Source: CADEFQ01 sp035342635
GTDB lineage: Bacteria; Pseudomonadota; Gammaproteobacteria; Steroidobacterales; Steroidobacteraceae
Reading direction: 5' to 3'
Length of the DNA: 5,157 nt
Assembly: GCA_035342635.1 (NCBI GenBank)
Contig: DAOQXO010000128.1
Coordinates: 1-5,157 of the forward strand
The position numbers and the translations under genes are program-made. The notes under the pieces are model-generated. The model was not told the origin of the DNA. It searched no databases and saw only the letters and a list, made by a program, of their open reading frames with translations. Below, piece after piece: positions 1 through 5,157 of this stretch. Every line of letters begins with the position of its first letter. The stretch's first letter is position 1.

Positions 1-482
1 TGTTCGGCGGCGCGTTCGGTGAATCGATTTTCGTGCTGCCGGCGAACGATGTCGTCGGCGAACTGGGTCGCGAGTATCACGGACCGCTGGCGTTCGCGCT
101 GCATGGCCTGCAGACCGCGCCGTTCTGGCTGGCGCTCGCCGGTGTCCTCACCGCCTGGTACCTGTACCTGAAGAGTCCCGCGAGCGCCGAGCGCCTGGGC
201 GCGGGTCTGGCGGGCGTGCGCACCGTCCTCGTCAACAAGTACTACTTCGACTGGTTCAACGAGCGCGTGCTCGCGCCGCTTGCGCGGCTCATCGGCAAGC
301 TGCTGTGGAAGGGCGGTGACGAGTTGCTGATCGATGGCGCGCTGGTCAACGGCACGGCGAAACTGATCGGCTGGACCGCCGCCAGGGGGCGCCGGATCCA
401 GACCGGCTACCTCTACACCTACGCCTTCTGGATGGTCATCGGGTTCGTGGCCCTGCTGGGCTGGTTCCTGCTCAGGGCCTGA
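1..482 (+). CDS. nuoL: NADH-quinone oxidoreductase subunit L, C-terminal part (5' end outside window)
   Basis: This is the end of the largest antiporter-like subunit of respiratory complex I, which pumps protons across the inner membrane at the far tip of the membrane arm. The frame is open from base 3 with no start of its own; the GTG at 33 is an internal Val codon, so the gene is cut by the window edge and 159 residues are visible. A hydrophobic segment around visible residues 29-56 is probably TM15. It is followed by the conserved NKYYFDWFNERV stretch, then a long polar and amphipathic region that fits the lateral helix HL running along NuoM and NuoN, and a last hydrophobic helix ending WFLLRA (probably TM16). 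The TGA stop lies 15 bases before nuoM, as expected for a nuo operon. The proton-channel residues of NuoL lie upstream and cannot be checked here. The identity is firm because of the helix pattern and the nuoM-nuoN context. Confidence 0.96.
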   Translation, partial: FGGAFGESIFVLPANDVVGELGREYHGPLAFALHGLQTAPFWLALAGVLTAWYLYLKSPASAERLGAGLAGVRTVLVNKYYFDWFNERVLAPLARLIGKLLWKGGDELLIDGALVNGTAKLIGWTAARGRRIQTGYLYTYAFWMVIGFVALLGWFLLRA

Positions 483-497
483 CGGGATCACAGACAC

Positions 498-2015
498 ATG
501 CAGGGTTTCGGCATTCTTTCGGTTCTGGTGTGGCTGCCCATCGTCGGCGGCATCGCCGTGCTCGCGCTGGGCGACCGGCGGGTCGCCGCGGCCCGCTGGG
601 TGGCGCTGCTCGCCGCGCTGGCGACCGTCGTTCTCGCAATCCCGCTCCTCACGGGCTTCGATCGCGGCACGGCGGAGTTCCAGTTCGTCGAGCGCCTGCC
701 GTGGATTCCCGCGTTCAATTCCTGGTATCACCTGGGTGTCGACGGCATTTCGCTGCCGTTGATCCTGCTCACGGCGATCATGACGGTGCCGGTGATCATC
801 GCCGGCTGGTCGGTGATCGAGACGCGACCGACCCAGTACTACGCCGCCTTCCTGATCATGGCGGGCCTGATGATCGGCGTGTTCGCCGCAATCGACGGGC
901 TGCTGTTCTATTTCTTCTGGGAAGCGATGCTGATCCCGATGTTCCTGATCATCGGCGTATGGGGCGGCCCGCGGCGCGTCTACGCGACGATCAAGTTCTT
1001 CCTGTACACCTTCCTGGGATCGGTGCTGATGCTGGTGGCGCTGATCTACCTGTACGTGCAGGGCGGCGACTATTCGCTGCGCGCGCTGCACGAGCTGCCG
1101 CTCACGCTGGTCGAGCAGCGCTGGATATTCCTCGCCTTCCTCGCGGCGTTTGCGGTCAAGGTGCCGATGTGGCCGGTGCACACCTGGTTGCCGGACGCGC
1201 ACGTCGAGGCGCCGACCGGCGGCTCGGTGATCCTGGCAGCGATCATGCTGAAGATGGGCGGCTACGGTTTCCTGCGCTTCAGCCTGCCGATCACGCCCGA
1301 TGCCAGCCGCGAGCTCGACTGGCTGATGATCGGCCTGTCGCTGATCGCGATCGTGTACATCAGCTTCGTCGCGCTCGTGCAGACCGACATGAAGAAGCTG
1401 ATCGCGTACTCGTCGATCGCCCACATGGGCTTCGTCACGCTCGGCTCGTTCATCGCCTGGGACATCGCCGCGTCGACCGGCACGCTGCACGGCGCCGCGA
1501 TGGGTCTCGACGGGGCCATGGTGCAGATGATCTCCCACGGCCTGGTCTCGGGAGCCATGTTCCTGTGCGTCGGGGTCATGTACGACCGCGTGCACAGCCG
1601 CGACATCGCGGCCTACGGCGGCGTGATCAACACGATGCCGAAGTTCGCCGGCTTCGCCGTGCTGTTCGCGTTCGCGAACGCGGGTGTGCCGGGCACTTCC
1701 GGCTTCGTCGGCGAGTTCCTGGTGATCATCGCGAGCTTCAAGGCGAACTTCTGGTACGCCTTCCTGGCCGCCACCATCCTGATCCTGGGCGCCGCCTACA
1801 CGCTGTGGCTGGTGAAGCGGGTGATCTTCGGCCCGGTGGCCAACGACAACGTCGCGCGCATGCCTGACCTGAACGGGCGCGAGCTCCTCGTGCTCGGCTC
1901 GCTGGCGATCGGCGTGCTGCTGCTCGGCCTGTGGCCCGCGCTGCTGCTCGAGATCATGAACAGTTCCATTCACCACCTCGTCGCGCAGATGACGACGAGC
2001 AAGCTGCCGATCTGA
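498..2015 (+). CDS. nuoM: NADH-quinone oxidoreductase subunit M
   Basis: This is the middle antiporter-like proton-pumping subunit of complex I, an integral inner-membrane protein. At 505 residues it is close to the E. coli length of about 509. Multiple hydrophobic helices run from residue 5 to about 487. Key residues are present: Glu142 in FYFFWEAMLIP (equivalent of E. coli Glu144), Lys221 in AVKVPMWPVHTWLPDAH (equivalent of Lys234), Lys252 in MLKMGGYGFLRF (equivalent of Lys265) and Glu406 in GFVGEF (equivalent of Glu407). The QTDMKKLIAYSSIAHMGF and QMISHGLVSGAMF blocks are also typical of the family. ATG at 498 gives the usual short N-terminus leading directly into TM1. The ribosome site is weak (GGGA at 484-487, 10 bases away), so translation may be coupled to nuoL, whose stop is 15 bases upstream. 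The equivalences come from motif spacing, not a computed alignment. Nothing is truncated or odd. Confidence 0.98.
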   Translation: MQGFGILSVLVWLPIVGGIAVLALGDRRVAAARWVALLAALATVVLAIPLLTGFDRGTAEFQFVERLPWIPAFNSWYHLGVDGISLPLILLTAIMTVPVIIAGWSVIETRPTQYYAAFLIMAGLMIGVFAAIDGLLFYFFWEAMLIPMFLIIGVWGGPRRVYATIKFFLYTFLGSVLMLVALIYLYVQGGDYSLRALHELPLTLVEQRWIFLAFLAAFAVKVPMWPVHTWLPDAHVEAPTGGSVILAAIMLKMGGYGFLRFSLPITPDASRELDWLMIGLSLIAIVYISFVALVQTDMKKLIAYSSIAHMGFVTLGSFIAWDIAASTGTLHGAAMGLDGAMVQMISHGLVSGAMFLCVGVMYDRVHSRDIAAYGGVINTMPKFAGFAVLFAFANAGVPGTSGFVGEFLVIIASFKANFWYAFLAATILILGAAYTLWLVKRVIFGPVANDNVARMPDLNGRELLVLGSLAIGVLLLGLWPALLLEIMNSSIHHLVAQMTTSKLPI

Positions 2016-2017
2016 GG
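2014..2017 (+). promoter_or_regulatory. nuoN ribosome binding site overlapping the nuoM stop codon
   Basis: The bases GAGG overlap the TGA stop of nuoM and lie 10 bases before the nuoN ATG at 2028. Termination on nuoM and initiation on nuoN therefore use nearly the same stretch of mRNA, which suggests translational coupling of the two pump subunits. The coupling is inferred from the spacing only. Confidence 0.55.
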
Positions 2018-2027
2018 CCGTAGCACG

Positions 2028-3476
2028 ATGCCCGACACGCAGACCGCCTGGTCGACGATCTCAGCCGCCGCACCGGAGATGTACCTGGTGGCGGCGATCT
2101 GTGCCGTGCTGCTGATCGACGTGTTCGCCGGCGGCGCGAAGCGGCCGCGGCTCACCTCGACGATCACGCTGGTGGCGCTCGCCGTCGGCGCCTGGGTGAC
2201 GCTCGACTACGCCGATGTCAGCGTGCGGGTGCTGGCGTTCGACGGGCTCTACGTGGCCGACCCGCTCGCGCTGGTGCTGAAGCTCTCGGGCCTGCTCTTT
2301 ACGGCCGTCGCGCTGCTGTATTCGCGCCCCTATCTCGAGCGCCGCGGCATCGCCGGCGGCGAGTACTACGTGCTCGCCCTGACCGCGTTGCTCGGCATCT
2401 TCGTGCTCGCCTCGGCCAATCATCTGCTTACCCTGTATCTCGGCGTCGAACTGCTCGCCCTGTCCCTCTATGCGATGGTGGCCTTCGATCGCGATTCCGG
2501 CGTCGCCGCCGAGGCCGCGATGAAGTACTTCGTGCTCGGCTCGATCGCCTCCGGCATGCTGCTCTACGGCATCTCGGTCATCTACGGGCTGACCGGCACG
2601 CTGGCGATCGATGTGCTCGCGCAGCAGCTGGCGGCCGATCCCAGCCTCGGCCTGATCGTCGGCACCGCCTTCGTGATCGTCGCAATCGGCTTCAAGTTCG
2701 GGGCCGTGCCGTTCCACATGTGGGTGCCCGACGTGTACCACGGCGCGCCCACTGCGGTGACCCTGTTCGTGTCCACGGCGCCGAAGTTCGCGTATTTCGC
2801 GCTTGCCTACCGGTTCCTGTCGCAGGGGCTCGACGGTATCTCGCCGGTCTGGACACAGATGGTCGCCGTGATCGCGGTCCTGTCGCTGTTCGTCGGCAAC
2901 GTGTTCGCGATCGCGCAGTCGAACCTGAAGCGCATGCTGGCCTATTCGGCCATCGCGAACGTCGGCTTCATCCTGCTCGGCTTCGCGACCGGCACCGCGG
3001 CGGGTTACCGCGCCGCGCTCTACTACACGATCGTCTACGTGCTGATGACCCTCGGCTCATTCGGCGTGATCCTGCTGGCCGGCCGCCGGGGCCATGAAGC
3101 CGACGAACTCGAGGACTACAAGGGCCTGCACTCGCGCGACCCAATGCTCGCGCTGATGATGCTGATGCTGATGTTCTCGACCGCGGGAGTGCCTCCGTTC
3201 GTCGGCTTCTGGGCGAAACTCGCGATCTTCGAGGCGCTGTGGCAGGTCGGTGCGACCTGGCTGATCGTGATCGGCGCGCTCGCCTCGGTGGTCGGCGCTT
3301 TCTACTACATCCGCATCGTCAAGCTGATGTACTTCGACGATGCGCCGGCCCAGCCGCGTGGCGAGGCGGGCTTCGCGCTGCGACTCGTGCTGGGCCTCAA
3401 TGCGCTGGCGGCGCTGGGGCTGGGGCTCATGCCGGCCTCGCTCATGGAGGTCTGCGCGCGCGCACTCGCGGGCTGA
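2028..3476 (+). CDS. nuoN: NADH-quinone oxidoreductase subunit N
   Basis: This is the third antiporter-like proton-pumping subunit, the one nearest the quinone-binding junction of the complex I membrane arm. At 482 residues it is about the length of E. coli NuoN (485). Hydrophobic helices cover nearly the whole chain. The expected buried charges are visible: Glu141 in LYLGVELLALSLYAM (equivalent of E. coli Glu133), Lys223 in GFKFGAVPFHMWVPDVYHGAPT-type sequence (equivalent of Lys217), Lys253 in STAPKFAYF (equivalent of Lys247, the same 30-residue spacing) and Lys397 in GFWAKLAIF (equivalent of Lys395). The SNLKRMLAYSAIANVGF block is the family signature on the discontinuous helix. nuoN is normally the last nuo gene, and it is the last one here. 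It starts 12 bases after nuoM and ends 33 bases before the M20 gene. No key residue is missing. Residue equivalences are by motif recognition. Confidence 0.98.
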   Translation: MPDTQTAWSTISAAAPEMYLVAAICAVLLIDVFAGGAKRPRLTSTITLVALAVGAWVTLDYADVSVRVLAFDGLYVADPLALVLKLSGLLFTAVALLYSRPYLERRGIAGGEYYVLALTALLGIFVLASANHLLTLYLGVELLALSLYAMVAFDRDSGVAAEAAMKYFVLGSIASGMLLYGISVIYGLTGTLAIDVLAQQLAADPSLGLIVGTAFVIVAIGFKFGAVPFHMWVPDVYHGAPTAVTLFVSTAPKFAYFALAYRFLSQGLDGISPVWTQMVAVIAVLSLFVGNVFAIAQSNLKRMLAYSAIANVGFILLGFATGTAAGYRAALYYTIVYVLMTLGSFGVILLAGRRGHEADELEDYKGLHSRDPMLALMMLMLMFSTAGVPPFVGFWAKLAIFEALWQVGATWLIVIGALASVVGAFYYIRIVKLMYFDDAPAQPRGEAGFALRLVLGLNALAALGLGLMPASLMEVCARALAG

Positions 3477-3481
3477 TATTC

Positions 3482-3494
3482 CCCGCACGGCGGG
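3482..3494 (+). other. Small GC hairpin between nuoN and the M20 gene
   Basis: CCCGC and GCGGG form a perfect five-base-pair stem around the three-base loop ACG, starting five bases after the nuoN stop. No run of T follows, so it does not look like an intrinsic terminator. It could slow RNA decay from the 3' side or mark the end of the nuo part of the transcript, or it may be chance in GC-rich DNA. Confidence 0.3.
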
Positions 3495-3496
3495 AC

Positions 3497-3502
3497 AGGG
3501 AG
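3497..3502 (+). promoter_or_regulatory. Ribosome binding site of the M20 gene
   Basis: AGGGAG lies seven bases before the ATG at 3510. It is the strongest Shine-Dalgarno match in the window and supports this start, which also places the twin-arginine motif at the very N-terminus where an export signal must be. Confidence 0.75.
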
Positions 3503-3509
3503 ATCGGGC

Positions 3510-5009
3510 ATGGATGTCATCAGGCGACGGGAGTTCGTGGGCGGTGCCGTGGGAACCGGCGTGCTGATGGCCGCGGCGCCACGCGTTCTTGCGGCGCAGA
3601 AGCTCGATGATGTCGACGCACAGATCGCGCGCGGCCATGACGCCGCCGTCCTGAGACTTCAGGACTGGATCCGACAGATCACCATCGCGGCCGAAAACCG
3701 CGGCATCGACGAAGGCTGCAGCTACATGATGCAGCTCGCGCGAGACGCGGGCTTCCAGCATGTCGAGCGTGTACCCACACGGGGCCACCCGTCGGTATTC
3801 GCGACGCTCGACGCCGGCGCGAGGCGCACGCTCGGCGTCTATTTCATGTACGACGTGAAGCAGGTGGATCCGGCCGAATGGTCGTCGCCGCCCTGGGAAG
3901 CGCAGCTCGTCGACGTCCCCGGGGCCGGCAAGGCGATCATGGGGCGAGGCGCCGTGAACCAGAAGGGCCCGCAGGCGTCGCTCCTCTCCGCCCTGCACGC
4001 GATACGCGCCGCGGGGCGCAAGCCGCCGGTGAACCTCGTGCTGATCGCCGAGAGCGAGGAGGAGATCGGCTCGCCGAATTTTGCGGATGCCGTACTCGCG
4101 CCGCAGGTGCGCGCGGCACTCGAGAAGTGCATCGGCATCTTCATGCCCGAGGCGGCGCAGTCGCTCGATGGCACCGTGCAGGTGTCGCTCGGCGCCAAGG
4201 GCGTGGTCGAGCTCGAACTCGTTGCCAGCGGCGCGAAGTGGGGCAGGGGCCCGTCGCAGGACGTGCACTCGAGCAATCGCGCGCGCCTCGACAGCCCCGC
4301 ATTCCACCTCGTGCAGGCGCTCGGCACGCTGGTCGACGACAAGGGCGATCCGGCCATCGACGACTGGTGGGACGATGTGCGGCCGCTGTCCGCGGCCGAG
4401 GAACGCATGCTGGACGTCGCCGCCACCCGCATGAGCGAGGCGAGCGCGAAGCAGTCGATGGGCGTGACGCGCTGGGCGCGTGACGCCGACTGGCGCCAGG
4501 CGCTCGAGGATATGGCTGCCCGCCCGACCGTCAACATCGAGGGGCTGGTCGGCGGCTACACTGGCGAGGGCGGCAAGACCGTGCTGCCGCATCGCGCCGT
4601 CGCCAAGCTCGACCTGCGGCTCGTGCCCGACATGACGCGCGACAGCGCCGTGGCGAAGCTGCGCAGCCACCTCGCCAGGCACGGCTACGGCGACATCGAA
4701 GTGAACGTGAGCGGTGGCTACGACCCGACCACGACCCCGGCCGACGCCGCGCTGATCCGCACCATGATGCGCGTGTACGAGGCCGAGGGCATCGACCCCA
4801 TCTTCTGGCCGCGCCGCGGCGGCTCCTGGCCCGGCTTCGTATTCACCAGCGAGCCGCTGAAGCTGCCCGCGGGGCATTTCGGCCTGGGCCACGGCCAGCG
4901 CGCCCACGCGCCCGACGAGTACTATCTGGTCGAATCGTCGAATCCGAAACTTGCCGGAATCGACGGCGCGGTCCGCTCGTTCGTGCAGTTCCTGTACGCG
5001 CTCGCCTGA
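3510..5009 (+). CDS. Tat-exported M20-family metallohydrolase with an altered metal site
   Basis: This 499-residue protein belongs to the M20 zinc peptidase/deacylase superfamily and resembles the carnosinase/CN2-like dipeptidase branch. It starts with a twin-arginine signal (RRREFV at residues 5-10, a hydrophobic stretch, and probable cleavage after VLA at 28), so it is probably folded in the cytoplasm and exported to the periplasm. The catalytic domain spans roughly 45-225 and 395-499, with the dimerisation lid between them. Retained residues are Asp115 (MYDV), Glu184 and Glu185 (ESEEEIGS), Glu214 (MPEA) in the place of the usual Asp/Glu ligand, His253 (DVHSS, lid), Arg370 (LRLVPD) and His466 (RAHAPDE). 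Two usual metal ligands differ: the His of HxD is Met113, and the bridging Asp of the GRGAxDxKG motif is Asn150 (GRGAVNQKG). Activity may therefore be altered, single-metal or absent. The substrate cannot be told. It follows nuoN by 33 bases and is probably co-transcribed with it. Codon use resembles that of its neighbours. The superfamily call is firm; the function is open. Confidence 0.93.
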   Translation: MDVIRRREFVGGAVGTGVLMAAAPRVLAAQKLDDVDAQIARGHDAAVLRLQDWIRQITIAAENRGIDEGCSYMMQLARDAGFQHVERVPTRGHPSVFATLDAGARRTLGVYFMYDVKQVDPAEWSSPPWEAQLVDVPGAGKAIMGRGAVNQKGPQASLLSALHAIRAAGRKPPVNLVLIAESEEEIGSPNFADAVLAPQVRAALEKCIGIFMPEAAQSLDGTVQVSLGAKGVVELELVASGAKWGRGPSQDVHSSNRARLDSPAFHLVQALGTLVDDKGDPAIDDWWDDVRPLSAAEERMLDVAATRMSEASAKQSMGVTRWARDADWRQALEDMAARPTVNIEGLVGGYTGEGGKTVLPHRAVAKLDLRLVPDMTRDSAVAKLRSHLARHGYGDIEVNVSGGYDPTTTPADAALIRTMMRVYEAEGIDPIFWPRRGGSWPGFVFTSEPLKLPAGHFGLGHGQRAHAPDEYYLVESSNPKLAGIDGAVRSFVQFLYALA

Positions 5010-5035
5010 GCCCGCAGCAGGAGGCGCAGCACGGG

Positions 5036-5064
5036 TTGTAATGCCGCGGCCGCCCCGCTAAGAT
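5036..5064 (+). promoter_or_regulatory. Candidate sigma70 promoter of tRNA-fMet with GC-rich discriminator
   Basis: A -35-like TTGTAA (5036-5041) and a -10-like TAAGAT (5059-5064) are separated by exactly 17 bases; each matches its consensus at four of six positions. The bases after the -10 (GCGCGGCCC, 5065-5073) are G/C only, which is the hallmark of stable-RNA promoters under stringent (ppGpp) control. Transcription would start near 5071-5073, leaving a leader of about 7-9 bases before the tRNA. The promoter lies wholly in the gap after the M20 stop codon. No convincing terminator separates it from the upstream genes, so readthrough from the nuo side could add to tRNA expression. Confidence 0.7.
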
Positions 5065-5079
5065 GCGCGGCCCAACTGG

Positions 5080-5156
5080 TGCGGGGTGGAGCAGTCTGGC
5101 AGCTCGTCGGGCTCATAACCCGAAGGTCGCAGGTTCAAATCCTGCCCCCGCTACCA
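5080..5156 (+). tRNA. Initiator tRNA-fMet (CAT)
   Basis: The 77-base sequence folds into a full cloverleaf: acceptor strands 5080-5086 and 5146-5152, D stem GAGC/GCTC, anticodon stem TCGGG/CCCGA with loop CTCATAA (anticodon CAT at 5114-5116), a five-base variable loop, and T stem GCAGG/CCTGC with loop TTCAAAT. The 3' CCA is encoded (5154-5156). It is the initiator and not the elongator tRNA-Met, because the anticodon stem has three consecutive G-C pairs next to the loop, the D stem has A11-U24, and bases 1 and 72 do not pair. Here base 1 is U and base 72 is U, whereas E. coli has C1-A72. The gene delivers formyl-Met to the ribosomal P site at translation start. In many Gammaproteobacteria an initiator tRNA gene precedes rimP-nusA-infB, which would lie just beyond the window if the layout is the same. 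Confidence 0.97.
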
Positions 5157-5157
5157 A

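Noticed and set aside
530..1867. 445-codon plus-strand open frame inside nuoM
   Set aside because: It lies entirely within nuoM in another frame, and its product is dominated by Arg, Ala, Gly and Asp with no membrane or domain pattern. It is a GC-rich shadow of nuoM.
2061..2741. 226-codon minus-strand open frame opposite nuoN
   Set aside because: It is opposite a fully conserved nuoN, with a low-complexity His/Glu/Gln/Arg/Gly-rich product and no recognisable motif or ribosome site.
3153..3173. Repeated CTGATG units in nuoN
   Set aside because: The repeats encode a Leu/Met-rich transmembrane helix (LMMLMLM) and are explained by codon preference for Leu CTG and the single Met codon. They are not a regulatory repeat or a phase-variable tract.
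3474..3494. nuoN TGA followed by a hairpin, as a possible selenocysteine signal
   Set aside because: The stem is only five base pairs with an ACG loop and lies closer to the TGA than a bacterial SECIS loop would. NuoN already has its normal length at this stop, so TGA is an ordinary stop.
3057..4907. 616-codon open frame on the minus strand opposite the end of nuoN and most of the M20 gene
   Set aside because: Its codons are exact reverse complements of the sense codons, so it can stop only where the sense strand uses TTA, CTA or TCA, which are rare at this GC content. It ends at the TCA Ser codon of nuoN at 3057. It stays open across two genes because both share a frame. The predicted protein is rich in Arg, Ala, His and Glu and shows no family motif.
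5011..5035. Possible terminator after the M20 gene
   Set aside because: Only a four-base CCCG/CGGG pairing with a 17-base loop is visible and there is no T run, which is too weak to call.
4922..5116. 64-codon minus-strand open frame over the M20 3' end and the tRNA
   Set aside because: It runs through the tRNA gene and its promoter and opposite conserved M20 sequence, so it cannot be a sensible gene.

Overview
The window is high-GC bacterial DNA, coding almost end to end on the + strand. It holds the last genes of a respiratory complex I (nuo) operon, one exported M20-type metallohydrolase gene, and an initiator tRNA gene that ends one base before the window edge. The type-1 NuoL/M/N proteins, the high GC and the adjacent initiator tRNA suggest a proteobacterium. 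The nuoN-to-tRNA-fMet neighbourhood is one I recall from high-GC Gammaproteobacteria such as Xanthomonadales-like lineages, where rimP-nusA-infB usually follow. That placement is inference, and no species can be named.

Layout: bases 1-482 are the 3' end of nuoL; 498-2015 is complete nuoM; 2028-3476 is complete nuoN; 3510-5009 encodes a Tat-exported M20-family protein; 5036-5064 is a good candidate sigma70 promoter; 5080-5156 is tRNA-fMet(CAT). Gaps between the coding genes are 15, 12 and 33 bases with no convincing terminator, so the M20 gene probably sits on the same transcript as the nuo genes. The tRNA has its own promoter in the 70-base gap after the M20 gene. There is no gene-free stretch over 300 bases.

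NuoL, NuoM and NuoN are the three antiporter-like proton-pumping subunits of the membrane arm of NADH:quinone oxidoreductase. Both complete subunits keep the expected transmembrane Glu and Lys residues, so the complex looks functional. The M20 protein has no obvious role in complex I. It is the most unusual item: two residues that normally bind the metals (the His of HxD and the bridging Asp) are read here as Met113 and Asn150, while the catalytic Glu pair, the dimer-domain His and the C-terminal His are kept.

Smaller points worth a look are a U1-U72 mismatch in the initiator tRNA, a leader able to pair with the tRNA 3' ACCA end, and the fact that all four coding genes share one reading frame, separated only by single TGA codons. 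I found no mobile element, CRISPR array or defence-like system.
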